NCBI RefSeq assembly: GCF_001968815.1
Contig: NZ_MIEQ01000010.1
Span: 1 to 64,000, forward strand
Length of the DNA: 64,000 nt
Source of the DNA: Motiliproteus sp. MSK22-1
Lineage (GTDB): Bacteria > Pseudomonadota > Gammaproteobacteria > Pseudomonadales > Balneatricaceae
Direction of reading: 5' to 3'
Below are positions 27,776 to 37,651 of this stretch, in pieces. The notes under the pieces were generated by a model that worked only from the letters and a program-made list of their open reading frames with translations, had not been told where the DNA came from and ran no database searches. The first letter of the stretch is position 1. Every line of letters starts with the position of its first letter. The position numbers were made by a program, and so were the translations under genes.

Positions 27776-30700
27776 TTGAACTCCGCTATTGAGAAACTGA
27801 ACAATCAGATAGATCACTGTCTGATTGCTGACCGTCAGGAATTAAAAAAGATTCTTGCTGCAATAAAGCGTAACCAGGTCAGTGGAAAGCCCTTTGATCG
27901 ATTGCTAAAGCGCTTTGAAGATAGGGTCTCGCGCTCAGCGGCGGCGGTGGAAAGACGTTCCTCTGCTCCGCTCAGTCCCAATTATGACGATGACTTACCG
28001 ATCTGTTCTAAGCGAACAGAAATCATTAGCCTGATAGACAAGCATCAGGTGGTTATTTTGGCGGGTGAAACCGGATCGGGGAAAACCACTCAATTACCTA
28101 AGTTTTGTTTAGAGCTCGGAAGGGGGCGCTTCGGACTCATTGGTCATACGCAGCCCCGGCGTTTGGCGGCAAGAGCAGTTGCAAATCGCATTGCTGAAGA
28201 ATTGCAGGTAGAGCTCGGTAGTATGGTCGGGTATCAAGTGCGATTTAGCGATGCTCTTGGTGAGCAGAGTCGTGTGAAGCTGATGACAGATGGGATTTTG
28301 TTGGCCGAGATTCAGCATGATCCTTTGCTGCTGCGATACGATACTCTCATCATTGATGAAGCCCATGAACGCAGTCTTAATATTGATTTCCTCTTGGGTT
28401 ACCTCAAACGTATGTTACCTCGGCGCCCAGACCTTAAGCTGATAATTACGTCTGCTACGATTGATCTTGAGCGTTTCTCTAATCATTTTGATAAAGCGCC
28501 TATTATTGAAGTTTCCGGTAGAACCTATCCGGTAGAAGTTATTTATCGACCTTTGGAAGATATTCGTCAGTCCGCAGCGGAGCAGCAACAAGAACAGCAG
28601 AAAGGTCAGGAAAAGGATCTTGATTTACAGCAAGCGATTGTTCATACCGTCACTGAAATTGAGCTGTTGGAAAAAAAACGGGGTGTACGTCAGAGGGGGG
28701 ATGTGCTCATATTTCTCAGCGGCGAAAGGGATATTCGCGAGACTGCTGATGCTTTAAGAAAGCAAAAGCTTCGCGATACGGAAATACTGCCTCTTTATGC
28801 CCGTTTAAGTAGCTCTGAACAAAATCGTATCTTTCGTCCGACAGGAAAAGGCAGACGTATAGTATTGGCTACTAACGTGGCTGAAACTTCTCTGACCGTG
28901 CCTGGTATACGCTATGTTATCGATCCCGGTTTTGCTCGTATAAGCCGTTACAGCTACCGCTCTAAAGTTCAACGGCTACCAATCGAGCCTGTTTCACGAG
29001 CCAGCGCCAACCAGCGAAAGGGACGTTGCGGGCGTGTAGCTGAAGGTATTTGTATTCGCCTTTACAGTGAGGATGATTTTACGTCACGACCTGCCTTTAC
29101 CGATGCCGAGATTCTTCGTACTAATTTGGCTGCTGTTATCTTGCAGATGGAGAATTTAAAACTAGGACCGGTGGAGGAGTTTCCTTTTATTGATCCGCCT
29201 GATTCACGATTCGTTAAAGACGGAGTTCGCCTACTACAGGAGTTGGGTGCTTTAGACTCACGAGGACGTCTGACGAAAGTAGGAAAGCAACTGAGTAAGC
29301 TCCCTGTAGACCCTCGAATTGGCAGGATGATAATTGAGGCGGAAAAAAACCAGTGCCTGAGCGACGTTCAAATTATCGCCAGCGCGTTGAGTGTGCAGGA
29401 CCCTCGCGAGCGTCCTTTGGATAAGCAGCAACAAGCTGATGAAAAGCACCGAATCCACACGGATAAAGATTCTGATTTTATTGGCTTTCTTAATTTATGG
29501 AATGCCTATGAGTTACAAAGGCAGCAGCTCAGCAATGGTCAGTTAAGGAGCTATTGTAGAAAGAACTTCCTGGCGTTTATGCGTATGCGCGAGTGGCGTG
29601 ATCTACACCGGCAGTTACATCTTGCCTGTAAGGATCTTGGTTTTTCAGAGAAAAACAGGGCTGTTGATAGCCGGGATCAGAGTAAAAAAGCCTTATCAGC
29701 AACTGCCAATAAGAATACGAAAAATGGTGATCGTACAAATGTCGGCGTTGAGGACAGCTTCAATTACAGTGCTATTCACAAGTCTCTTCTGTCCGGACTA
29801 CTGAGTCATGTAGGGGTTAAACAAGAGAACAGAGAATACCTTGGTGCGCGAAATCGTAAGTTTATGGTTTTTCCCGGATCCGTTCTCAGTAAGGGGAAAG
29901 CGAAATGGATTATGGCTGCTGAATTGGTTGAAACAACCAAGCTTTATGCGCGATGTGTTGCCAAAATAGATCCCCGCTGGTTGGAAAGTTTAGGCCGTCA
30001 TTTGGTTAAAAAATCTTACAGTGAGCCCCATTGGGAGCGTAAACCGGCTCAAGTAGTTGCCTATGAGCAGCAGTCTTTGTACGGGCTTCCCATCGTGTCC
30101 CGACGTAAAGTGCATTACGGAGCAATCGACCCTCAGGAGAGTCAGCAGATTTTTATCCGCTCTGCGCTGGTTGAAGGGGATTTTCAGACGCGTGCGCCGT
30201 TCTTTGAACACAATCGCGCCTTAATTTCAGAAATAGAAGCGTTAGAAGATAAATCAAGGCGCCGGGACATTGTGGTAGATGAAGAGCAACTCTACGAATT
30301 TTACCGACAAAAGCTTATCTTCGATGGAAAAAATCATACTCAGAGTAACGCGAGAGGAGACAAAGTTGTTAATGGGGCTTCATTTGAACAATGGCGTAAG
30401 TGCGTTGAGCAGGAAGACCCCAAAGCCCTGTTTCTGACTCGTGATCAATTGATGCAGCACGATGCGACAACGATTACTCAGGTACAGTATCCAGATAGCC
30501 TTGACTGGGAAGGTATGAGTTTTAGATTAAGCTACCGTTTTGAACCTGGCGCAGGCGATGACGGTGTCACGATCTCTGTTCCAGTAGGTGCGTTGAATCT
30601 GTTGCCTCAGAACAGGCTTGAGTGGTTGGTTCCGGGGATGCTTAAACAAAAATGTATTGCGATGTTGAAATTATTACCGAAAGCGATACGCAAGAACTTT

Positions 30701-31936
30701 GTCCCAATACCTGATTACGTGGATGCCTTTCTGGACGCGGCAATACCAGATGATACTGAATTGACCCAGGCATTAAGCCAAAGTTTAAGGAGGATGACGG
30801 GGGTATTGATACCAGTGGACAGCTGGAATATAGATGCGCTTGAAGAACACCATAAAATGCGAATTCTGGTTCTTGATGAGGATGGAGAATCACTCAGCGC
30901 TGGACGTAACTGGCAAGCTCTTTTCAAACAGTTTGGTAATCGTACTATTCAACCAGCCAAGGACGAGTCAGGTCTGGAAAGAGTCGATATCAAACAATGG
31001 GATTTTGGGAGTCTGCCGCAGCAGGCGGAACGATCTCAAGCGGGAATGAAAATTACTGTTTATCCCGCACTGGCTCTAGATTCAGAGGGCAAAGACAGCG
31101 GAGCAATCAGTAACCTGCATCGGAATAGATCCAGTAAAGCCAAAGGTGAGAGTCTTGAAGAAGCGAAGAACAGTCAATATAGCGAAATTGGTATTCGTAT
31201 CTTTAGTAATAGCGAAGAAGCCGCAGCCTCCCACAAAAGAGGTGTGGTGCGACTGCTGCAGCTACAACTGGGTCCTCAGATAAGTCAGTTGCGTAAGAAA
31301 CTGCCTCATTGGCAGCAAAGTGAACTGTTGTTTGCAAAAGTTGGGAACAAAGATGCACTTTGGCAGGATTTTCTCGATGCAGTTGTAGAGCGTACATTTT
31401 TACAGCAAAAACCATTACCAAGAACAAAAGAACAGTTTTCAGAAGCACTAAGTACCGGCAAAGGTAGCTTCATTGAACAGGGGAATTTGTTAGCGATACA
31501 GCTTTACGAAATTATGAGTGCCTACCATAAGCTGAAAAAATCACTTAGTGGAACAGTTTCGCTGGATTCAGTTGTAGTTCTAAATGATATTAAAAGCCAG
31601 CTGTCACACTTGGTCTTTGTTGGCTTTCTGAGCAGTACCCCGCCCGTTTGGTTGAATCGTTATTCGTTTTACCTAAAAGCCGTTGAACTGCGGCTGGAAA
31701 AATACCAACGTGACTTAAATCAGCAGCGTTTCTATAGTGAGCAGTTGACCGCATTTTGGCAGCGCTACGAAAAATTAGCTGAAGTTGCTGTCGTTAAGGC
31801 CGGAGAACTCTCGGCAAGAGAAACATATCGCTGGATGCTTGAAGAATATCGAATTTCATTGTTTGCACAACAACTGGGAACTGTTTCAACAATATCCTCG
31901 AAGCGTCTTGATAAACTATGGCGTGAATGTCAATAG
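27776..31936 (+). CDS. hrpA: ATP-dependent RNA helicase HrpA
   Basis: This 1386-residue DEAH-box helicase is a little longer than the roughly 1300 residues of E. coli HrpA. It has Walker A AGETGSGKTTQLPKF near 96, DEAHERSLNIDFLLGY near 194, SATIDLERF near 226 and the late motif RKGRCGRVAEGICIRLY near 410. Then follow the helicase-associated domain, OB-fold, and the large HrpA-specific C-terminal DUF3418 region. HrpA acts on mRNA and, in E. coli, resolves stalled or collided ribosomes. The start is TTG 27776 with no clear ribosome site, so the exact N-terminus is uncertain. Confidence 0.93.
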   Translation: MNSAIEKLNNQIDHCLIADRQELKKILAAIKRNQVSGKPFDRLLKRFEDRVSRSAAAVERRSSAPLSPNYDDDLPICSKRTEIISLIDKHQVVILAGETGSGKTTQLPKFCLELGRGRFGLIGHTQPRRLAARAVANRIAEELQVELGSMVGYQVRFSDALGEQSRVKLMTDGILLAEIQHDPLLLRYDTLIIDEAHERSLNIDFLLGYLKRMLPRRPDLKLIITSATIDLERFSNHFDKAPIIEVSGRTYPVEVIYRPLEDIRQSAAEQQQEQQKGQEKDLDLQQAIVHTVTEIELLEKKRGVRQRGDVLIFLSGERDIRETADALRKQKLRDTEILPLYARLSSSEQNRIFRPTGKGRRIVLATNVAETSLTVPGIRYVIDPGFARISRYSYRSKVQRLPIEPVSRASANQRKGRCGRVAEGICIRLYSEDDFTSRPAFTDAEILRTNLAAVILQMENLKLGPVEEFPFIDPPDSRFVKDGVRLLQELGALDSRGRLTKVGKQLSKLPVDPRIGRMIIEAEKNQCLSDVQIIASALSVQDPRERPLDKQQQADEKHRIHTDKDSDFIGFLNLWNAYELQRQQLSNGQLRSYCRKNFLAFMRMREWRDLHRQLHLACKDLGFSEKNRAVDSRDQSKKALSATANKNTKNGDRTNVGVEDSFNYSAIHKSLLSGLLSHVGVKQENREYLGARNRKFMVFPGSVLSKGKAKWIMAAELVETTKLYARCVAKIDPRWLESLGRHLVKKSYSEPHWERKPAQVVAYEQQSLYGLPIVSRRKVHYGAIDPQESQQIFIRSALVEGDFQTRAPFFEHNRALISEIEALEDKSRRRDIVVDEEQLYEFYRQKLIFDGKNHTQSNARGDKVVNGASFEQWRKCVEQEDPKALFLTRDQLMQHDATTITQVQYPDSLDWEGMSFRLSYRFEPGAGDDGVTISVPVGALNLLPQNRLEWLVPGMLKQKCIAMLKLLPKAIRKNFVPIPDYVDAFLDAAIPDDTELTQALSQSLRRMTGVLIPVDSWNIDALEEHHKMRILVLDEDGESLSAGRNWQALFKQFGNRTIQPAKDESGLERVDIKQWDFGSLPQQAERSQAGMKITVYPALALDSEGKDSGAISNLHRNRSSKAKGESLEEAKNSQYSEIGIRIFSNSEEAAASHKRGVVRLLQLQLGPQISQLRKKLPHWQQSELLFAKVGNKDALWQDFLDAVVERTFLQQKPLPRTKEQFSEALSTGKGSFIEQGNLLAIQLYEIMSAYHKLKKSLSGTVSLDSVVVLNDIKSQLSHLVFVGFLSSTPPVWLNRYSFYLKAVELRLEKYQRDLNQQRFYSEQLTAFWQRYEKLAEVAVVKAGELSARETYRWMLEEYRISLFAQQLGTVSTISSKRLDKLWRECQ

Positions 31937-32492
31937 AAAACACTTGTTTTAATTGGCTGGCCATCGCTCTATGGATAATTGGCGCCAATATATCAAATTC
32001 TGTTTATACAGTTATGGCGGATAGCGGTGATGATTGCTCCGGGGCAGGGACGGCGGTGTTGTGTGAGAATGAGTTCGTATGTTGACGCTCTGATAAAAAC
32101 ATGGTTGAATACCGCAAATTTTTTAGATTTAGCGTTAGTAAAGCGCTGTGATTGCCTTGAAGGCCTCAAATTTCGTTTGAAGGAAGCGTTGATTTGAAGT
32201 GGGCAGTCAATTGAACGACTTGGACCGGTTAAGAAAGGAAAATAGACAATTTGTGTGGTTTTTGGACGATATTTAATTGTTCGTGTAAAAAAAACATCAA
32301 AAAAGCAAATTAAATGAATAAAAAGGCAGCATTTTTTATTTTTAGGTCTACATTTTTTTCTTGAGCTGAGTTAGAGTTGGGTACGTTTGGAATTTTAGTG
32401 ATTTCTCAGATGAGCCTGAATACAGGTGATCGAGATGCGTAATAAAAAACTGTTTAACTACTAGTATGTTAAAACTTGAAGGGGAAATTTTA
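31937..32492. other. Long AT-rich region upstream of the porin gene
   Basis: About 555 bases with no supported ORF. Between 32230 and 32360 there are dense A and T tracts, as seen around strong porin promoters with upstream elements or nucleoid-protein binding. A long porin 5' leader is likely. A frame at 31979-32197 has no ribosome site and was not accepted. Confidence 0.4.
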
Positions 32493-33422
32493 ATGAAGAA
32501 GTCACTGATCGCCCTGGCTGTTGCCGGTGCAATGACTGCTCCAATCCTGGCGCAAGCCGACGCTACTCTGTACGGTATCGCCGAAATGCGTCTTATTGAC
32601 GAAGACAACAATGATCTTGACCTTAACATGAACAAGACTCGTCTTGGTGTTAAGGGTACAGTAGACAACGATATCGAAGGCCTGGAAAGCTTTTACCAGT
32701 TTGAGTGGGAATTCAATGCTAACGGAGATTCTCTGAGTGGCGCTGTAAGCAACGATACAACTGTTCGTAAATCCTTGGTTGGTTTGAAAGGCGGTTTCGG
32801 TTCTGTAATCTTCGGTCGTCAGAATGCACACGCTTCTGCTACTCATAAGGCTGATATCTTCAAGCGTGGTTCTGGTTACGCTGTTGCTACTCCTGACCGT
32901 TACGGTAACTCCATGAGCTACGTGACTCCTAGCATGGGTGGTCTGGAAGCTTACATTCAGGTTGTTACTGAAGCTAACCTGGGCGGTGCTGATGAAGACG
33001 TTGATCTGACTGCAGTAGGTGTTAATTACTCTGCGAACGGTCTGGGTGCTGCTATCTCCTACACTGAAACTGACAAAGAGTCTTTGGGTGGCGCTGCTAC
33101 TGATGACAGCGAAATCATTGAAGCAGCAGTTTCTTACTCTATGGACGCATTCTACGTAGCTGGTTACTATGCTGACATCGACAACGGTGGCGAAAGCACT
33201 AACAACTTCGCTATCGCTGCTTCCTACACCATTGGCAAGGCTGTTCTGAAGGCTGGTTACGATGAAGTTGAAAATGCTTCTGGTAACGATGATGGCGAGC
33301 AGATCATCCTTCACGCTGGTTACAAGCTGGGTGCTAAAGCGTACACTTACGTTCAGTACCAAGACCGTAACGATGCTGCTGGCAACGATGCGCTTAGCCT
33401 TGGATACAGCTTGGCATTCTAA
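32493..33422 (+). CDS. Gram-negative porin
   Basis: This porin of about 309 residues begins at ATG 32493, with AAGGGG about nine bases ahead. The signal peptide MKKSLIALAVAGAMTAPILA is followed by QADATLYGIAEMRL, a typical beta-barrel opening, and the chain ends in SLGYSLAF with a terminal Phe as required for outer-membrane assembly. Alternating hydrophobic strands run throughout, with loop motifs such as SVIFGRQNAH (the first half of the PorB/OmpC-like pattern). Codon use is strongly biased to a few codons, so it is probably among the most expressed genes here. General diffusion of small solutes. Confidence 0.92.
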   Translation: MKKSLIALAVAGAMTAPILAQADATLYGIAEMRLIDEDNNDLDLNMNKTRLGVKGTVDNDIEGLESFYQFEWEFNANGDSLSGAVSNDTTVRKSLVGLKGGFGSVIFGRQNAHASATHKADIFKRGSGYAVATPDRYGNSMSYVTPSMGGLEAYIQVVTEANLGGADEDVDLTAVGVNYSANGLGAAISYTETDKESLGGAATDDSEIIEAAVSYSMDAFYVAGYYADIDNGGESTNNFAIAASYTIGKAVLKAGYDEVENASGNDDGEQIILHAGYKLGAKAYTYVQYQDRNDAAGNDALSLGYSLAF

Positions 33423-33446
33423 TTTAGTTTAGAAAGCTAAAGTATT

Positions 33447-33476
33447 AAAAAAGGGTTCCTTGAGGAACCCTTTTTT
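33447..33476. terminator. Strong terminator after the porin gene
   Basis: A 13-base stem AAAAAAGGGTTCC/GGAACCCTTTTTT with loop TTGA. It has T runs on both strands and would stop porin transcription before mlaA. Confidence 0.9.
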
Positions 33477-33566
33477 CGTTTGTATAGGGTTGTAATGTTT
33501 TATTCCTCGGCGGGTCTGCTATTATTGTCCTTACTTTTGTGCAACGGCGTTATAAGGAATAACCCA

Positions 33567-34358
33567 TTGATCTCTCGCATTAAGAAGTCTATTGTTTTAG
33601 TTTTTTTGATCTGTGCAGCAAATTCAGTATTGGCAGAGAAGAAGGGCACCGAGAAATTGAGTGCTGAAGACACCTTTGTTGAAGAAAAGAATGTCGCAGA
33701 CGGAGCAGGCCAGAATATGGCTTCCGAGGGTAGTGCTATCGATCCTTGGAGTGGTTTTAATCGTACCATGTTTTCATTTAATGAAGTTCTTGATGAAAAT
33801 ATCTTGCTGCCAGTAACAAAAGGTTACCGAGCTGTTGTTCCCGATCCTGTTGAAACAGGCGTGCATAATTTTTTTGGTAATTTGGGAGATGTTGGTACAT
33901 TCTTTAATTCGCTGTTTCAGTTAAAATTTCATGATGCGGCTCATAATATATCGCGTATAACAGCAAACACATTTTTTGGAATTGCCGGTTTGATTGATGT
34001 GGCAACTCCATTAGGGCTTGAAAAGAAGAACGAAGATTTTGGTCAAACGCTTGGCTATTGGGGGGTTGATACGGGACCTTATCTGGTTTTGCCATTCTTT
34101 GGTCCAAGTAATGTGCGCGATGGAATTTCTTTATTGCCTGATAGTTACCTTGACCCAGTTACCTACGTGGAAGGCGCCGATGCCCGATTTTGGCTCAGAG
34201 GTTTACGTGTAATTGATATACGATCACAATTAATCAGCACAGAAAGATTGATTTCGGGTGATCGGTATAGCTTTATTCGAGATGCTTACCTGCAGCGTCG
34301 TAAGTTCTTGGTAGCTGATGGTGCAGTCGAAGAAACCTTTGATGATGATGGCTTTTAA
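33567..34358 (+). CDS. mlaA: Intermembrane phospholipid transport protein MlaA
   Basis: From TTG 33567, with AAGGA eight bases ahead, the product is 263 residues and begins with a clean signal peptide (MISRIKKSIVLVFLICAANS). The frame is open further upstream, but that would add an odd second hydrophobic stretch. The MlaA core includes WSGFNRTMFSFNE near 55, the pore region NFFGNLGDVGTFFNSLFQLK near 95 and FGQTLGYWGVDTGPYLVLPF near 155. It sits in the outer membrane with porins and removes misplaced phospholipids. No canonical lipobox is visible, so it may be a non-lipidated form. The neighbouring porin makes the partnership attractive. Confidence 0.9.
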   Translation: MISRIKKSIVLVFLICAANSVLAEKKGTEKLSAEDTFVEEKNVADGAGQNMASEGSAIDPWSGFNRTMFSFNEVLDENILLPVTKGYRAVVPDPVETGVHNFFGNLGDVGTFFNSLFQLKFHDAAHNISRITANTFFGIAGLIDVATPLGLEKKNEDFGQTLGYWGVDTGPYLVLPFFGPSNVRDGISLLPDSYLDPVTYVEGADARFWLRGLRVIDIRSQLISTERLISGDRYSFIRDAYLQRRKFLVADGAVEETFDDDGF

Positions 34359-34517
34359 TAACTATTGATTTCGCCATAGAAGCTCTTTCTGTATTTTTCT
34401 TCGCTTAATTAAACATGGCGAATATGGTGGTTTTGCGGCGCTCTCTCTTAGGAGTATACTCACCCTAGGAAGTATGACGTAATGATCCTAACTGTGGGCG
34501 CTGAATAGGCGAGTAGT

Positions 34518-35675
34518 ATGAATTCTGATCGCTATTGTCTTCTTGTTTCAGATAGTCCATTGGACACTGTCAGTCATGAAGCTCTTAAATCTGTTCTTAC
34601 TAAGGAATCAGTAGAGCTTGTAGAGGTTTCTGGTTCTGTGGCTGCGCTGGAAGCAGTAGATGAGTTGGCCCCGGATATCGTTTTTACGACTCCTCTGGAA
34701 GAGGATGAGAGCTGGCTTGCCACTATATCGGACAAAGTAAAACCAAACCCTGTTGTTGCTTTTGCTTCCGATTCGAATAATGGTCGGGTTATCAAGGCGC
34801 TAAGACAGGGTGCCAGTGATTTCTTTGTTCTCCCTATTGATGAACCTGAGTATTTAGTTCGTTCGGTGTTGCGCCAGTTGAACAAAGCCAAGGTTATTGC
34901 TGATAGTCAGTATTTTCGTGATGAATTGGAGCAGAGCCTTGCACTATTGCAAGAAGACCAGCAGGCGGGGCGCCATGTCCAGCAAAAAATGTTGCCGCCA
35001 AATGAAGTCGTTATTAACGACTATCGTTTTGAATATCGTATAAAGCCTTCTCTGTTTTTAAGCGGAGACTTTATCGATTTTTTTAAGATATCTGAATCTC
35101 TTTCGATGTTTTATTTAGCTGATATATCTGGTCATGGCGCTTCATCAGCATTTGTTACTGTTTTGTTGAAAAATATGACCAATCGGTTATTGAGAAATTA
35201 TAACCGTGGTTCAAGTTTTCATATACTCTCCCCTACAGATGTTCTTTCCCGTATTAATACCGAGCTTCTCGATACAGGGCTTGGAAAACACCTGACCATT
35301 TTTGTAGGCTTGCTTGATCGGATAGAAAATACACTACAATACGGTGTTGGGGGGCATTTTCCTATGCCTATTCTTCAGCAGAGTGGAAAAGCTGAATTTC
35401 TTGCCGGCAGTGGTATGCCTGTTGGTTTGTTTGATGATGCCCAGTTCGATGGTCGTATTGTTGAATTGGAAGAAGAATTTTGTTTAACGTTGTTCTCTGA
35501 CGGAATTCTCGAGATTTTGGATCAGCCTGACCTAAAGGCTAAGGAAAATGTCTTGCTGGAGACTGCGGCCCGGGGCTATGATGACCTACAAGACTTGGCA
35601 AAGGCTTTGGGGGTTGATCAAATCGAAGAGGCTCCTGATGATATTGCTGCTTTATGTGTGTCTCGGGTAGTTTAG
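34518..35675 (+). CDS. Pseudo-receiver / SpoIIE-type PP2C phosphatase
   Basis: This 385-residue response-regulator-like protein has an N-terminal receiver fold (about 1-125) and a PPM phosphatase domain (about 150-383). The receiver lacks the phospho-acceptor: PDIVFTTP puts Thr58 where Asp is expected. The phosphatase keeps its metal motifs: SGDFIDFF near 178, ADISGHGASS near 200 and FSDGILEI near 324, then APDDIAAL. By analogy with HsbR-type partner switching it should dephosphorylate the STAS protein encoded 54 bases downstream. Loss of Asp58 suggests control by binding rather than phosphorylation. Confidence 0.88.
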   Translation: MNSDRYCLLVSDSPLDTVSHEALKSVLTKESVELVEVSGSVAALEAVDELAPDIVFTTPLEEDESWLATISDKVKPNPVVAFASDSNNGRVIKALRQGASDFFVLPIDEPEYLVRSVLRQLNKAKVIADSQYFRDELEQSLALLQEDQQAGRHVQQKMLPPNEVVINDYRFEYRIKPSLFLSGDFIDFFKISESLSMFYLADISGHGASSAFVTVLLKNMTNRLLRNYNRGSSFHILSPTDVLSRINTELLDTGLGKHLTIFVGLLDRIENTLQYGVGGHFPMPILQQSGKAEFLAGSGMPVGLFDDAQFDGRIVELEEEFCLTLFSDGILEILDQPDLKAKENVLLETAARGYDDLQDLAKALGVDQIEEAPDDIAALCVSRVV

Positions 35676-35729
35676 ATCTGTTTGTCTGGAATGCACCGCC
35701 TGAAAATTGTCTGATAAAGTTGACTAACA

Positions 35730-36212
35730 ATGCAGAAAGGTAAAATTCTATTTGCAGAACAGGATGGTAACTACATCCTTAAGTTTGTTGGGGATGTGCG
35801 TCTGACACTTTGTTCTACATTGGATTTATTTTTAGAGAGTATGCTCGATAATGAAGGCTTTAAAACAGTTATCATTGATCTGTCAGAGACTGATGGTATT
35901 GATAGTACCTCGTTAGGATTGATTGCTAAGATAGCCGTGAAAATGAAGCGGCACCATCAGGTTCGACCAACGATTGTCTCAACCAATGAAGATATCAGTC
36001 GAATACTTTTGAGTATGGGGTTCGATAAAGTTTTTATCCTCATCCGTGACGCTGTGCAAGGGGCTGAACAACTGCGGGAGCTTACTGTTTTGCAAGAGAC
36101 TGAGGAGCAGGTAAAGGATAGGGTTGTGGCCGCACATCGAGTTTTGATGGATCTCAATGAGCATAATAGAGAGTCTTTTCGGGATTTGGTTCGATCATTG
36201 GAGAATGATTAA
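35730..36212 (+). CDS. STAS-domain anti-sigma factor antagonist
   Basis: This 160-residue protein has a STAS domain over about 10-110, with VIIDLSETDGIDSTSLGLIA near 47-66. The Ser pair in DSTSLG is the usual phosphorylation site of antagonists. A C-terminal charged helix (about 115-160) extends beyond the domain. It is cotranscribed with the PP2C-type gene 54 bases upstream. Together they form the phosphatase and antagonist half of a partner-switching module. No kinase/anti-sigma gene is in view. Confidence 0.88.
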   Translation: MQKGKILFAEQDGNYILKFVGDVRLTLCSTLDLFLESMLDNEGFKTVIIDLSETDGIDSTSLGLIAKIAVKMKRHHQVRPTIVSTNEDISRILLSMGFDKVFILIRDAVQGAEQLRELTVLQETEEQVKDRVVAAHRVLMDLNEHNRESFRDLVRSLEND

Positions 36213-36477
36213 ACACTATTGGACACCTACAGTTATTTGTCGTTATTAAAGTACGCATCCCAGTTTTGCGTATCCACTTTATGCCGATGCCTCTACCTGC
36301 AATGATTCTTATTCTAAGATGCTGATTTGTTTCGATTCCAGCAATTGTTGACCTAGAGTTACTAAGGCTCTTGACAGTTATTGTAGGGTGCTGATTGCGA
36401 TGACTACCTTGACCTCTGCTTAAACAAATGAGAATCTATGCTGACAGGCTATTTTTTCGGCATGTAGGTGGACTCGT
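36213..36477. other. Spacer between STAS and cyclic-nucleotide-binding genes
   Basis: This 265-base stretch has no supported gene. It probably holds the promoter for the following co-directional pair. Confidence 0.3.
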
Positions 36478-36945
36478 TTGGATATAAATCAAGAGGTTGA
36501 TCGGCTCAGTCAGATCCCGATGTTTTCCAAGATGGAAGCATCTAAGCTGAAGTTGCTCGCATTCACCAGCAAGCTTGTTGAGTATGACGACGGCGATATA
36601 CTGTTTCATGCGGATGACCCTGCCGACAGTGTCTATCTGGTGATGGAAGGGCAAGTAGAGATCCTGGTTGACTCTGATAATGGAAGTAGCTCTTCAATTG
36701 TTCGTGGTGAAGATTCGCTTATCGGTGAAATGGCGGTAATATCAAGTCAAGGAAGATCAGCATCCGTAAGAGCCAAAGGTCCGTTAACTGTATTGAGAAT
36801 AGAAGATGATGTATTTCTTCAGCTGCTGACAGGGAATCCTGAAGTGGCTCTGGATGTGATGCGTCAGCTCAGTGATAAACTCACAGAAGCTCATCATGCT
36901 AATGAGTGTCTTCAGCATCGACTGAATGCTTTAGCAAAGCACTAA
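36478..36945 (+). CDS. Cyclic nucleotide-binding domain protein
   Basis: This 155-residue protein is little more than one cNMP-binding beta-roll (about 12-130). The phosphate-binding cassette region reads EDSLIGEMAVISSQGRSASV near 79-98, with the conserved GE and the R-A/S pair needed for cyclic-nucleotide contact. There is no DNA-binding helix-turn-helix, so it is not a Crp-type regulator. The start is TTG 36478 with AGGTGGA six bases ahead. It lies 33 bases before the HD-superfamily gene and close to a class III cyclase, which makes it a plausible receptor in a local cyclic-nucleotide pathway (inference). Confidence 0.85.
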   Translation: MDINQEVDRLSQIPMFSKMEASKLKLLAFTSKLVEYDDGDILFHADDPADSVYLVMEGQVEILVDSDNGSSSSIVRGEDSLIGEMAVISSQGRSASVRAKGPLTVLRIEDDVFLQLLTGNPEVALDVMRQLSDKLTEAHHANECLQHRLNALAKH

Positions 36946-36978
36946 CCCAGAGATTATATTATTCAAGAGAGCGCAGTT

Positions 36979-37614
36979 ATGGACTCTTCCCGTTTTCATC
37001 AGTTATGGCAGCGAAATGTCTCTGGGGGAAATGCGTGGGAGCCTGGTCGAGTGTTTGATTATCTGGCTGATCTGTATGCTGAGCCGATTCGAAATTATCA
37101 TAACTCAGACCATATTGAACTTTGCCTTGAATGGTTTGATCGATACCGTGACTTGACCGTTGATCCTGACGCTATCGAATTGGCAATCTGGTTTCATGAC
37201 GCCTGTTATGGGCCTGAACCGATTGGACATGAAAATCGTAGTGCTGGTTTATTTCGCAAGCTATCGGCGGATGGGATCTCTAAAGACAGGCAAGATAAAA
37301 TATGCCAGCTGATTATGGACACAACTCATCAGCAGCCTCCATCCAACGACGATGCTTCACTACTGGTGGATATTGATCTCGCCAGTTTTGCTCGTCCTTG
37401 GCATCCCTATCTAAAAGATACTGCTCGTTGCAGGGCAGAGCGTAGCCACCTTGATGAAGGTGAGCTTTGTCGCTGTCAAATTGATTTTTTACAATCGTTG
37501 ATGTCCCGGCCCTATATATACTACAGTCAGGCTTTTCGCTTATATCACGAGGACCAGGCGCGCCAAAACATAACTAAGCTTATTGAGCTTTTAAGCTTAC
37601 GTACGTGCTCATAA
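36979..37614 (+). CDS. HD-superfamily metal-dependent phosphohydrolase
   Basis: This 211-residue protein is of the predicted metal-dependent HD phosphohydrolase group (COG4339-like). It has YHNSDHIELCLEWF near residue 40 and ELAIWFHDACYGP near 73, giving the His and His-Asp metal ligands, then a late Asp in VDIDLASF near 135. Substrate is unknown; small nucleotides are likely in such enzymes. It follows the cyclic-nucleotide-binding gene by 33 bases, probably one operon, and is convergent with the class III cyclase gene. A role in cyclic-nucleotide turnover is possible but unproven. Confidence 0.82.
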   Translation: MDSSRFHQLWQRNVSGGNAWEPGRVFDYLADLYAEPIRNYHNSDHIELCLEWFDRYRDLTVDPDAIELAIWFHDACYGPEPIGHENRSAGLFRKLSADGISKDRQDKICQLIMDTTHQQPPSNDDASLLVDIDLASFARPWHPYLKDTARCRAERSHLDEGELCRCQIDFLQSLMSRPYIYYSQAFRLYHEDQARQNITKLIELLSLRTCS

Positions 37615-37651
37615 GACTATTCAATGTTGAAGTGATATTGATAGTCGCTTT

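Noticed and set aside
31979-32197. 72-codon frame in the porin upstream region
   Set aside because: No ribosome site, no recognisable domain, and Cys-rich composition; more likely part of a long leader region.
32502-33362. 286-codon minus-strand frame opposite the porin gene
   Set aside because: It is the mirror of a highly codon-biased gene; long antisense frames are expected there. It has low-complexity Ser/Val composition and no ribosome site.
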